Shown here: piece after piece, positions 44,483 through 52,486 of the stretch
Layout of the letters: every line of letters starts with the position of its first letter
Numbering within the stretch: position 1 is the first letter of the stretch
Source: Hymenobacter norwichensis DSM 15439
GTDB lineage: Bacteria > Bacteroidota > Bacteroidia > Cytophagales > Hymenobacteraceae
Assembly: GCF_000420705.1 (NCBI RefSeq)
Contig: NZ_ATVL01000009.1
Location: 434,001 to 498,000 of the forward strand
Length of the DNA stretch: 64,000 nt
Direction of reading: 5' to 3'
Notes under the pieces: generated by a model
What the model saw: only the letters and a program-made list of their open reading frames with translations
What the model was told of the DNA's origin: nothing
The model's database searches: none
Made by a program: the position numbers and the translations under genes

Positions 44483-45331
44483 TTAAAACGTGACGCCAGC
44501 GGGTTGCTGCTCGGCTGCTAGTGGCTCAAGGGCGGCTACTGCTTGCTGCAAAAAGGTCGGGATGATGATGGATTCGGTCAGCTCGATGGTGTTGGGGTCC
44601 TGAAGCAGGCGCACCATTTCCTCGTACTTGGCCTCGCCGTGGTTGGCAATGATTTGCTCGCGCTTTTCGTCGGTTTGGAAGTGGCGCAGCATGCCTTCGC
44701 CGTCGGCCTCGGGGTGGAACTGGGTACCGAAGATTTCGGGCGTGAAGCGCAGCGCCATCAGGGCCCGGTCAAGGGGCACGTGGGGCCGTTCCTTCTCCAT
44801 GGCCAGAATTTCGATGCCCAACTCCTGCAAGCGCGCTTCGTTCGGCTCGGTAATCTGGTAGTCGCGCGAATCGACCGAATAAAACGGCTCCGGCAACGTG
44901 CGCAGCAGCGGGTCGGTTTGGCCGGCTTCGGTGCGGTGCATCGGAAAGATGCCGAACGACGTGGATTTGCGCTTGCTGAGCAATCCAATTTCAAAGTGCC
45001 GACCTACCAGCTGGAACGAGTGGCAAATCAGGAAAACGTACTTTTTGCGGGCCTGCGCTTGGTTCCAGGCAAACAACCCGTCGATGAGGGCGAAGTAGGG
45101 CTTTTCCCAGGCTTCGTCGGAGGGCAGCGGGCTGCCGGGGCCGCCGCTGGAAATATAGATGTCGTAGCTCAGGTCGGGCAGCTCGGTATTGGCCCGCACG
45201 TTGAATACGTCGTAGGACAAGCTGACGTGGCTGGTTTCCTGGGCGCGGCGCACCAGTTGCAAAATACAGCGCATTCCCTCGTTGGGGAAATTGTTGTACA
45301 TATCGAGAATGGCAATTTTCAAAGACTTCAT
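44483..45331 (-). CDS. Class I glutamine amidotransferase-like protein
   Basis: A 282-residue GATase. The nucleophile is C103 (FLICHSFQLVG) and the His/Glu pair is H206 and E208 (GTQFHPEADG), so the triad is complete. SSGGPGSPLPSDEAW is the oxyanion loop. Free-standing members either release ammonia from glutamine for a partner ligase or cleave gamma-glutamyl bonds. Its place between ligase genes (43130-44323 and 45552-46649) supports work on a gamma-glutamyl or amide intermediate. ATG 45331 is the start; upstream codons in frame cover the promoter region. Confidence 0.85.
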   Translation of the reverse strand: MKSLKIAILDMYNNFPNEGMRCILQLVRRAQETSHVSLSYDVFNVRANTELPDLSYDIYISSGGPGSPLPSDEAWEKPYFALIDGLFAWNQAQARKKYVFLICHSFQLVGRHFEIGLLSKRKSTSFGIFPMHRTEAGQTDPLLRTLPEPFYSVDSRDYQITEPNEARLQELGIEILAMEKERPHVPLDRALMALRFTPEIFGTQFHPEADGEGMLRHFQTDEKREQIIANHGEAKYEEMVRLLQDPNTIELTESIIIPTFLQQAVAALEPLAAEQQPAGVTF

Positions 45332-45443
45332 ACAAGGGCACCCGCTGCAAAAACGGGGTTTTTCAAAAACAACAATCAACTTTTCGCCCAGTAGCAAAGC
45401 TGGGTAGGAGAAAGCAAAAGTACGAAGAACCCTTAACAAGGAA

Positions 45444-45536
45444 CGTCATGCTGAGGTAACGAAGCATCTCGCGTGCTGATGGTTAGCAACTAATCCAGTG
45501 TCAGCACGCGAGATGCTTCGTTACCTCAGCATGACG
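45444..45536. repeat. Perfect 36-bp palindromic repeat in amidoligase-like cluster
   Basis: Arms 45444-45479 and 45501-45536 are perfect complements with a 21-nt loop. It has the CGTCATGC head and the GAAGCATCTCGCGTGCTGA core of the family, and lies between the YbdK-like and amidotransferase genes. Confidence 0.97.
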
Positions 45537-45551
45537 GTCGGAGTATTTGTG

Positions 45552-46649
45552 CTACAACCCGTGGGAGGTTTCGGCCACAATGAAATCCACTACTTTTTTG
45601 AGGTCGTTGGTTTCGCGGAACACCTGTAGCTGCCGGTCGGCGCCGGTGCCCATTTCCAGGATTTTGTGCACGTATTCTATTTCATGGCGGCTGCCCAACT
45701 CGTCCACCACATCATCAATGAAGTCGAGCAGTTCCAAAATCAGCTCCCGGGTCGGGACTTCCGTTTCCTTGCCGAAGTCAATCATCTTGCCGTCGAGGCC
45801 GTAGCGGGCGGCACGCCATTTGTTTTCGTTAATAAGCACCTTACGGTAGAGCCGGAAGTTGAGGTTCTGGCTTTTCAGCTTGTAGATTTTGGCTACTAGG
45901 GCCTGCATAACGGCGGCAATGGCCACGGTTTCGTCAGTACGCAGCGGCATGTCGCAGATGCGGTACTCGATGGTGTCGAAGAACGGGTGCAAACGCAAGT
46001 CCCACCATATTTTCTTGCCGTTGTCGATGCAGCCCGTTTTTACCAGCAGCGCAATGTACTCGTCGTACTCGCTGGCACTGCCGAAATGCTCGGGAATGCC
46101 GGTGCGCGGAAACCGCTCGAACACCTTGGTCCGGAACGACTTATAGCCTGTTTCGCGGCCTTCCCAGAACGGCGAGTTGGTACTCAGCGCAAAAAGGTGG
46201 GGCAGAAAATACCGGAGCGTATTCATTACATACACGCCCAAATCCCGGTTTTCCAGCCCGATGTGCACGTGCATGCCGAAAACGAGGTTGGAGCGGGCTG
46301 CCTCCTGTAGTTCCTCCACAATCTTGTCGTAGCGGGCATCGGGCGTGATAAGCTGCTCCTGCCAGCGCGAAAACGGGTGCGTACCCGCCGCGGCAATCTT
46401 GAGCCCGACTTTATCGGCCAGCTCAATCACCATGCGGCGCAGGTGCGTGACCTGGGCCCGCGCCTCCGTGATGTTGTGGCAAATCGTAGTGCCGACCTCC
46501 ACCACCGACTGGTGCATTTCGGCCTTCACCTGCTCTTGCAACACCACCTTGCCGCCCTCCACAATCTCCGACATGTGGGAGCGTAAGTCGCGTGTTTCCG
46601 GGTCAATGGTTTGAAATTCTTCTTCTATTCCGAGCGTGAATTGAGGCAT
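45552..46649 (-). CDS. YbdK/GCS2-type carboxylate-amine ligase
   Basis: A 365-residue ligase of the glutamate-cysteine ligase type 2 family. LGIEEEFQTID at the N-terminus carries the metal-binding Glu residues. AEMHQSVVEVGT and FGMHVHIGLENRD are the other active-site segments, and WWDLRLHPFFDTIEYRICDMP completes it. Such enzymes join an amino-acid carboxylate, usually glutamate gamma-carboxyl, to an amine using ATP. The true substrate is open because YbdK-like proteins show only weak glutathione-precursor activity. Neighbours are an amidotransferase (downstream) and an ATP-grasp ligase (upstream). Confidence 0.93.
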   Translation of the reverse strand: MPQFTLGIEEEFQTIDPETRDLRSHMSEIVEGGKVVLQEQVKAEMHQSVVEVGTTICHNITEARAQVTHLRRMVIELADKVGLKIAAAGTHPFSRWQEQLITPDARYDKIVEELQEAARSNLVFGMHVHIGLENRDLGVYVMNTLRYFLPHLFALSTNSPFWEGRETGYKSFRTKVFERFPRTGIPEHFGSASEYDEYIALLVKTGCIDNGKKIWWDLRLHPFFDTIEYRICDMPLRTDETVAIAAVMQALVAKIYKLKSQNLNFRLYRKVLINENKWRAARYGLDGKMIDFGKETEVPTRELILELLDFIDDVVDELGSRHEIEYVHKILEMGTGADRQLQVFRETNDLKKVVDFIVAETSHGL

Positions 46650-46694
46650 AGCTAAGTCTGTGGAGGAGTGGTCGGAAATAATCGAAAACTAAAA

Positions 46695-46795
46695 AACGTC
46701 ATGCTGAGCCTCGCGGAGTATCTCGCGTGCTGACTCAGGATTACTAATCTAGCATCAGACACGCGAGATGCTTCGCAAAGCTCAGTATGACGTTC
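46695..46795. repeat. Imperfect palindromic intergenic repeat in amidoligase-like cluster
   Basis: Left arm from 46695 and right arm to 46795 pair with several mismatches in the variable segment. It has the same GTCATGCTGAG head and TCTCGCGTGCTGA core, and lies between the ATP-grasp and YbdK-like genes. Confidence 0.9.
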
Positions 46796-46821
46796 TTTGT
46801 GCTATAAGCACCAGGCTGTTG

Positions 46822-47883
46822 CTACTCCGACTTAGCTTCGGCAGCTTTTTTGGCAGGCGCTTTTTTAGGAGCGGCAGCAGCAGGTGCTTTCTTGGCGGGA
46901 GCAGCAGGTGCTTTCTTGGCGGGAGCAGCGGCGCCACCGGCCCCGTTGCGCACAAACGTGCCCCAGGTGAGGTTGTCTTGGCCGGGCTTTTGAGCCTTGG
47001 CGCGGCTGATGGCCAGGTTGGCCGCCGCTTCTACCACCCATTCAAAGTTCTGCTGGCCCACCGAATTCACGTCGGCATCAGGGGCAGGGTTGCCGAAGTC
47101 GATAGCCAGCGGAATACCGTCGCGCACCGCAAATTCCACAGTGTTGAAATCGTAGCCTAGGCCTTGGTTGAGCTTGAGCACGTAGTCTTTCATGGTGGCC
47201 AACAGCTTTTTGCCAGCGGCGCCCGTCGTTTTCATTTCGGTGGCGTAGCGCAGGTGTGGCTCGTTGCGCGGCTCGTAGGGCATAATCAGTACCTCTTTGC
47301 CCCCGATGCAGTAGCAGCGGAAGTAGTCGGTGAAGTCTACAGCCTCCTGGAGCAGCATCACCAGCTGGCCGGTTTCATCGTAGGCGCGGTGGAAATCGTG
47401 GATGTTGTCGAGCTTGTATACACTCTTCCAGCCGCCGCCGGAGTGAGGCTTCATGTAAGCCGGGAAGCCGATTTTGGCAAATGCTTCGTCCCAGTTAGTC
47501 CATTCCAAGTTGCGGAACGAGTTGTGGCTGGTGTCGGCAGGGCGCTCTTTTGATGGCAGGAGCAGGGTGCGGGGCACCGGCACGCCAAGCTGCACGGCCA
47601 GCGCGTTGTTGAAGAACTTCTCGTCGGCCGACCACCAGAACGGGTTGTTGATAACGGCCGTGCCGCCCAGGGCGGCATTCTTGAGGTAGGCCCGGTAAAA
47701 CGGCACGTCCTGCGAAATCCGGTCGATGATAACGGCGTAGTCCGTTGGCACGGCTTGCTCAACCTGTCCGATGCTGACGAACTCCGCCATGATGTCTTTG
47801 CCTCCGGTTTTCTGGTTTACACGGTCGACGAAAGCCTGTGGGAAAGTGTTTTCCTGTCCGAAGAGGATGCCAATTTTTTTCAT
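46822..47883 (-). CDS. ATP-grasp ligase with Ala/Lys/Pro-rich tail
   Basis: A 353-residue ATP-grasp protein. AYMKPHSGGGWKSVYKL holds the nucleotide-binding Lys and Gly-rich loop, LLQEAVDFTDYFRCYCI the hinge, and NTVEFAV with AIDFGNPAPDADV the metal-binding Glu and Asn. It should activate a carboxylate as acyl phosphate and join it to an amine or thiol. Residues about 312-353 form a low-complexity tail of APAKKAPA repeats, like histone H1 tails, perhaps for nucleic-acid or membrane contact. It lies between the esterase and the YbdK-like ligase in the cluster. Confidence 0.87.
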   Translation of the reverse strand: MKKIGILFGQENTFPQAFVDRVNQKTGGKDIMAEFVSIGQVEQAVPTDYAVIIDRISQDVPFYRAYLKNAALGGTAVINNPFWWSADEKFFNNALAVQLGVPVPRTLLLPSKERPADTSHNSFRNLEWTNWDEAFAKIGFPAYMKPHSGGGWKSVYKLDNIHDFHRAYDETGQLVMLLQEAVDFTDYFRCYCIGGKEVLIMPYEPRNEPHLRYATEMKTTGAAGKKLLATMKDYVLKLNQGLGYDFNTVEFAVRDGIPLAIDFGNPAPDADVNSVGQQNFEWVVEAAANLAISRAKAQKPGQDNLTWGTFVRNGAGGAAAPAKKAPAAPAKKAPAAAAPKKAPAKKAAEAKSE

Positions 47884-47897
47884 AAGCGGTTAGTTTA

Positions 47898-47922
47898 GTG
47901 CCTAGTGCGTTGTGCCTAGTGC
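47898..47922. repeat. Direct repeat GTGCCTAGTGC
   Basis: GTGCCTAGTGC at 47898-47908 and again at 47912-47922. Loosely complementary sequence near 47985-48000 (AGGCACTCAGCAC) makes this gap another degenerate inverted element. Confidence 0.7.
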
Positions 47923-48013
47923 TTAGGGTGATGGTGACGTAGTGCGTGGCGCTTCATGCGCGCTGCCAAATATAGTGCAGGCAGCTTAGGCACTCAGCAC
48001 GGCGCAACGGCCA

Positions 48014-48715
48014 CTACATTAAGGAGAGATAGTGCGGAAACATGTCGCGCCACACCGGCCAGTCGTGCGTGCCGGGCCGAATGTCCAGCCAGTGCCGGAT
48101 GCCTTTGCTGTTAAGGATGTCCGACATCTGAAGCGTAGACGGCTTGCAGAAGTCGTTTTCAGCGGTACCCAGCACAATCTTCATTTGATAGAAGTGGTCG
48201 TTCTGGGCGTTGGGCATGTAGCTGGGCGGGTTGTTGTAGTAGAAGTTCTCGTCGTAGTGCCCGTCTACAAACTGGCTCATATCGTAGGCCGCGCCCATGG
48301 CAAACAGATAGGCTACTTGCTCAGGATGGCGAAACGCGAAGTTGAGAGCCTGATAGCCACCGAAGCTACACCCGGCTACGCCCACTTTATCCACGTGGCA
48401 TTCTTGCTGGAGCATCGGCACCAGTTCCTGGCTGATCATCTGGTCGTAGCGCATGTGGTTCTGCACCCGTTCGGCGGGGTGCAGGTGCTTGGCGTACCAG
48501 GTGTGCGTGTCCACGCTGTCGATGCAGTAGAGCTTCACTTTGTGGTTTTCAACAAACCAACGCGCCGATTCAGTGAGCTTGAAGTCCTTGGCCTCGTAGT
48601 AGCGGCCCCGCGAGGTAGGAAAGATGACGATGGGGTAGCCCATGTCGCCGAAAACCAGCATTTCAACGTCGTGGCCGAGGTTGTGAGAGTAAAAAGGGCG
48701 GTAGACTTCCTGCAA
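48014..48715 (-). CDS. Alpha/beta-hydrolase (esterase family) at the head of the cluster
   Basis: About 234 residues. The nucleophile elbow is GCSFGG (AGCSFGGYQALNFAFRHPEQVA) and the catalytic His is in PGTHDWPVW near the C-terminus. LVFGDMGYPIVIFPTSRGRYYEAKDF is typical of small esterase-D-like proteins in this neighbourhood. It may trim or release the cluster's product. No ATG suits the start: TTG 48715 gives the natural N-terminus (LQEVYRPFYSHNLG), TTG 48748 is the longest frame. It is divergent from a second esterase gene. Confidence 0.85.
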   Translation of the reverse strand: MQEVYRPFYSHNLGHDVEMLVFGDMGYPIVIFPTSRGRYYEAKDFKLTESARWFVENHKVKLYCIDSVDTHTWYAKHLHPAERVQNHMRYDQMISQELVPMLQQECHVDKVGVAGCSFGGYQALNFAFRHPEQVAYLFAMGAAYDMSQFVDGHYDENFYYNNPPSYMPNAQNDHFYQMKIVLGTAENDFCKPSTLQMSDILNSKGIRHWLDIRPGTHDWPVWRDMFPHYLSLM

Positions 48716-48850
48716 AGTGGCTCGATTTAAGATGATTAATAATGGCAATAAGACGAGAATAAGTTGAAACTACTAAAAAACTTCCCGCTATTCCACATCA
48801 GTTTTAACGGCTAATTATACGGAGGAGGTTAGGGGTACCGCCAACAATTT

Positions 48851-48858
48851 TACTTTTG
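48851..48858 (+). promoter_or_regulatory. Candidate -7 box of the esterase-DinB gene
   Basis: TACTTTTG fits TAnnTTTG and ends 3 nt before ATG 48862, implying a leaderless mRNA. Confidence 0.4.
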
Positions 48859-48861
48859 TGC

Positions 48862-50373
48862 ATGTATTTGCCAAACGACTCCAAGCGCATCGGCTCCGTT
48901 AAGGTAGTGCGGGTTACTACGCTACATTCCGGGTTTCTAGGGCGAGATGTACAGTTGGACGTAGTGCTGCCGCCCGGCCACGACCCGGCTGCGGCCACCC
49001 CGTACCCAGTTCTTTACCTCAACGACGGCCAGGATTTGCGCCGTTTGCGCCTGCCGGCCACGCTCCGGCAGCTGTACCGGCAGCAGCTGTTGCAGCCGTT
49101 CGTGCTGGTGGCTATTCACGCCCACGAGCGGATTCAGGAGTACGGCACTGCCGCCCAGCCCGATTATCTGGAGCGGGGCAGCCGGGCCGGGCAGTACACC
49201 GAGTTTCTGCTGCACGAACTCATGCCGTACGTGCAGCAGCACTACCGCGCCAGCACCAACCCGCACGAGGTAGTAACGGCTGGCTGCTCCTTGGGTGGGC
49301 TCACGGCATTTGATTTTGCGTGGCACCACCCCGAAACCGCTACCCGGGCCGGGGCCTTTTCCGGCTCGTTCTGGTGGCGCCGCCGCGCCCTCACCGACGG
49401 CTACACCGACGCCGACCGAATCATGCACCGACTCGTGCGGGAGCGGGAAGCGCACCCCGACCACCAGTTCTGGCTGCAAACCGGCACCCTCGACGAAACC
49501 AACGACCGAAACCACAATGGCATCATCGACGCCATTGAGGACACCCTGGATTTGATGGCTACCCTCGTCCGCCAAGGCCTGCCCGATGCCCGTATTCGGT
49601 ACTTGGAGGTGGTAGGAGGGCGGCACAACCAGCACACGTGGGGCCGAATGCTGCCCGACTTTTTGCATTGGGCGTTCGGCTTGCCGGATACCAAGCCGCC
49701 GCGGGTGGCCTTACAAGCGAAAATCAGTAGCCTCACTAGCCCTTGGGGCAGTCGGCAACGCCTCCAGCAGCGGCGGCACCGGGGTAGTATGGTTTTTTCG
49801 CAGTACCTAGCGCCTTCTACTCTTTCGGTTCCCCCTATGCCTCCTCTAGCTCGCCCCGCTGCCGATCAATATAACGCCTACTACGATACCTATATCAGCC
49901 TGGTGCCCGAAGGCACGGACCCACTGGCCCAGCTTCAGCACCAACCCGAGCAGCTCCGTCAACTCGTTGGCCACCTGACCGATGAGCAGGCGCAATTCGC
50001 GTATGCGCCCGGCAAATGGAGCATCAAGGAAATGCTGGTGCACATCCTGGACACCGAGCGGATTTTCGCCTACCGCGCCCTGCGCATTGCCCGCCAAGAC
50101 CAGCAGCCTCTGGCCGGCTTCGAGCAGGACGACTACGTGCCCGCCTCGGGGGCCAACGCCCGCGCTCTAGAAAGCATCCTCAACGAATACGCCACGGTGC
50201 GGGCCGCTACCCTCAGCCTCTTCGACTCGTTTCAGCCCGAAGCCTACGACCGGATGGGCACGGCCAGTGGCCACCCAGTGAGCGTGCGGGCGCTGGCTTT
50301 CATGTTGCCGGGCCATGAGGCGCATCATCTGCATATATTGCAGAGCCGGTACCTGCCGAATTTGCCGGCTTAG
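48862..50373 (+). CDS. Esterase fused to a DinB-type four-helix domain
   Basis: About 503 residues. Residues 1-280 are an esterase-D/enterochelin-esterase-like hydrolase: PYPVLYLNDGQDLRR, nucleophile in TAGCSLGGLTAFDFAWHHPE, acidic segment GTLDETNDRNHNG, and His in GGRHNQHTWG. Residues about 330-503 are a DinB domain with metal ligands in MLVHILDTERIF and PGHEAHHLHIL. The linker (about 285-328) looks like translated intergenic DNA, and an ATG at 49837 (MPPLARPAADQYN) would be a natural DinB start. Most likely two genes merged by loss of a stop codon, or they are normally adjacent and coupled. Confidence 0.82.
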   Translation: MYLPNDSKRIGSVKVVRVTTLHSGFLGRDVQLDVVLPPGHDPAAATPYPVLYLNDGQDLRRLRLPATLRQLYRQQLLQPFVLVAIHAHERIQEYGTAAQPDYLERGSRAGQYTEFLLHELMPYVQQHYRASTNPHEVVTAGCSLGGLTAFDFAWHHPETATRAGAFSGSFWWRRRALTDGYTDADRIMHRLVREREAHPDHQFWLQTGTLDETNDRNHNGIIDAIEDTLDLMATLVRQGLPDARIRYLEVVGGRHNQHTWGRMLPDFLHWAFGLPDTKPPRVALQAKISSLTSPWGSRQRLQQRRHRGSMVFSQYLAPSTLSVPPMPPLARPAADQYNAYYDTYISLVPEGTDPLAQLQHQPEQLRQLVGHLTDEQAQFAYAPGKWSIKEMLVHILDTERIFAYRALRIARQDQQPLAGFEQDDYVPASGANARALESILNEYATVRAATLSLFDSFQPEAYDRMGTASGHPVSVRALAFMLPGHEAHHLHILQSRYLPNLPA

Positions 50374-50438
50374 CGAGCAACACGCCGCCTACCGGTTGCG
50401 TTATCTTCTTCACTTCTCATCCTTAACCTCCTCACACC

Positions 50439-50555
50439 ATGGCTAAAGCACAAGACGCCCGCAAAGAAAAAAAGAAGGAACCGACTAAAACGACTAAAGA
50501 AAAGAAGGCTGCCAAAGACGAAAAAAAAGAAGCCCGTGCCCGCAAGCAGGATTAA
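50439..50555 (+). CDS. 38-residue Lys-rich basic peptide
   Basis: ATG 50439 opens a 38-codon frame (MAKAQDARKEKKKEPTKTTK...) that is almost entirely Lys, Glu, Ala, Asp, Arg and Thr and ends at TAA 50553. A strong terminator follows at once. The clear start, stop and terminator favour a real small gene. It may be an intrinsically disordered nucleic-acid-associated protein; function unknown. Confidence 0.6.
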   Translation: MAKAQDARKEKKKEPTKTTKEKKAAKDEKKEARARKQD

Positions 50556-50559
50556 TAGT

Positions 50560-50597
50560 AAAAGCCCCAAGTTGAAAAATCAGCTTGGGGCTTTTTG
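50560..50597 (+). terminator. Rho-independent terminator of small basic peptide gene
   Basis: AAAAGCCCCAAG, loop, CTTGGGGCTTTTT (one mismatch in the stem) with a T-run. Confidence 0.88.
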
Positions 50598-50641
50598 TTA
50601 TTGAAGTCGATCTATCGAGGCCAGAAACTTGGAAGGCCTTG

Positions 50642-51274
50642 CTACAATGTGTAATACACCTCTTTTTGCTTGTCGTGGTGTTTGATGTAGCCGTGGAGGG
50701 TAAGCTTGATGAGGGTGCGGTAGGCGCGGCGCTGACCAATATTGAGCAGCTTCATATACTGCGGCAACGTAATACGTGGGTTCTGGCGCAGATATTCCAG
50801 CACCGCTAGCTCCTCCTTATTGAGCGGCAGCTTTTCCAGGCGTGGCATAGCCAATTGGTCGTTGTGCTCCAGGGCTTTTTCGGTGAGCTGGCTGGTTTGC
50901 ACGCTTTCGTCGCGCACGCGCACGTAACCGCGCCAGTCACCATCGGCTACTTGGGCGCGGTGGGGTTTGTGCGGACTTTCGGGCACCGTCACTATTAGTA
51001 TCACGCGGCCATCCTCTTCCAATTCTCTGATTTTTAGCGTGAGGGGCGGGTCGGCGTAGAACTCAGCGGCCTGACGCAACAAATAAATTTCCTCTTCGGC
51101 GTCGCGCACGCCTACCACGCGGCCGTCATCATCGACGCCCACCAGCACCCGGCCGCCATGAGTATTGGCCAAGGACACCAAGGTGCGCGAAATACGGGAC
51201 GGGTGGGTGGTCTTCTTCTTGAACTCCAACTGTTCCCCCTCGCCCTGTCGAATCAAGCTTTGTAAGTCGGACAT
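50642..51274 (-). CDS. AlbA_2 (Schlafen-type) ATP-binding/winged-helix regulator
   Basis: A 210-residue protein. The AlbA_2 domain starts at EGEQLEFKKKTTHPSRISRTLVSLANTHGGRVLVGVDDDGRVVGV (about residues 12-56) and runs to about 130. A C-terminal winged helix follows (LAVLEYLRQNPRITLPQYMKLLNIGQRRAYRTLIKL). Such proteins are presumed regulators; members also occur in defence contexts. It lies alone, with its 3' end facing the small basic peptide gene. Confidence 0.85.
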   Translation of the reverse strand: MSDLQSLIRQGEGEQLEFKKKTTHPSRISRTLVSLANTHGGRVLVGVDDDGRVVGVRDAEEEIYLLRQAAEFYADPPLTLKIRELEEDGRVILIVTVPESPHKPHRAQVADGDWRGYVRVRDESVQTSQLTEKALEHNDQLAMPRLEKLPLNKEELAVLEYLRQNPRITLPQYMKLLNIGQRRAYRTLIKLTLHGYIKHHDKQKEVYYTL

Positions 51275-51414
51275 AATAGTTCAGGCTGATACGCGGAGTC
51301 GGTGAGGTGGCTTTGGCAGATGCGGCAGGGATATTTGTACCTTAATTTTTGAAATAAGAAAAATAGGGTACAAATTCTCTGACCATCCTCATAACCAGCT
51401 TCACTGGAAATAGG

Positions 51415-52290
51415 CTACAAATCCAACCCGGTTTCTTCTTCTGAAATGCGCCAGAGCCGCGCCGCGTCCGTGCGGTTTTGGGCGCGGGCAGAACTGCGGC
51501 CGGGGCGGGAATTTTTGAAGTAGCTGCCGCTTACTTTCGCCACTTCTAGGGCCGTGGCCAGATACAGCGTGGTTTGGGCACCCCGTTCTGGGCTCACCAT
51601 AAATGGCTTGGCTGGCCACCACAGCGCTTTCATGGCCCAGGAGCTACCGTCGTGCACTAGCCCAGTATTTACCATACCGGGGTGCAGGCAGTTGGCTGTG
51701 ATGTTGGTGAGTTCGAGTCGATAGGCCAATTCGTTGGTGAACAATATGTTGGCCAGTTTAGAATCGGCGTAGGCCGTAAGCCAGCTGTATTTGTCGGGGT
51801 CGTTGCGGGCCTCCTGCGACAATTCGATTTCGCCTAGCCAGTGCGCTTCTGAGGCTACCGTCACAATCCGGCCCGCTTCGGCGGCGGTAAGCAGCGGCAG
51901 CAGCAACTGCGTGAGAGCAAAAACCGACAGATGATTAGTAGCCCAACTCAGCTCGTGGCCTTCGGTGGTTAGCGTGAATGGCCCCGGCATGATGCCCGCA
52001 TTATTGACGAGAATATCCAGCTGGCTGTAGTCGTGAGCTAGCTCTTGCGCTAATTGCCGCACGTTGGCCAGCAACGATAAGTCGCAGAGGCGCACATCTA
52101 ACTGGGCCTGCGGAACAGCAAACTGAATGGCCGTACGGGCGCGTTCCGCTTTGTCGGGATTGCGGGCCACCATAATTACGCGCGCCCCGCGCCGGGCCAG
52201 CTCACGGGCCGTTACTAACCCAATACCGCTACTAGCCCCCGTAACCAGAGCAGTTTTGCCGATAAGGGAAGCAGGAGCGGAGACAGCCAT
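51415..52290 (-). CDS. Short-chain dehydrogenase (retinol-dehydrogenase-like)
   Basis: A 291-residue classical SDR. TGASSGIGLVTARELARRGARV is the cofactor motif (TGxxxGIG), LDILVNNAGIMPGPF the NNAG, and YADSKLAN the YxxxK. The C-terminal region (SPERGAQTTLYLATALEVAKVSGSYFKN) is of the WW-domain-oxidoreductase/retinol dehydrogenase type. Substrate unknown. Confidence 0.9.
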   Translation of the reverse strand: MAVSAPASLIGKTALVTGASSGIGLVTARELARRGARVIMVARNPDKAERARTAIQFAVPQAQLDVRLCDLSLLANVRQLAQELAHDYSQLDILVNNAGIMPGPFTLTTEGHELSWATNHLSVFALTQLLLPLLTAAEAGRIVTVASEAHWLGEIELSQEARNDPDKYSWLTAYADSKLANILFTNELAYRLELTNITANCLHPGMVNTGLVHDGSSWAMKALWWPAKPFMVSPERGAQTTLYLATALEVAKVSGSYFKNSRPGRSSARAQNRTDAARLWRISEEETGLDL

Positions 52291-52486
52291 GCAGGACAGA
52301 TACAGTGAGACAGAAAGCAGACCGTAGGGAAGCGGTACGCCGCTATAAACGCAAGGAAGCGGATTCAGGGTTTATTAGTAGCCGGAAGAAAAGGCAACGG
52401 GCTTAGCATGAATTGTCTTCACTGACTTCAGCAAGGTTAACTCATCAGATAGTAATTGCTTGAATAGAAGCAGAATAGATTGGATG

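Noticed and set aside
44543..45394. 283-codon plus-strand frame opposite the amidotransferase
   Set aside because: The minus-strand gene has a complete catalytic triad; the antisense product has no recognisable motif.
40163..46795. CRISPR-like array of repeats
   Set aside because: Copies are palindromes of about 100 bp separated by whole genes, with no uniform spacers and no cas gene.
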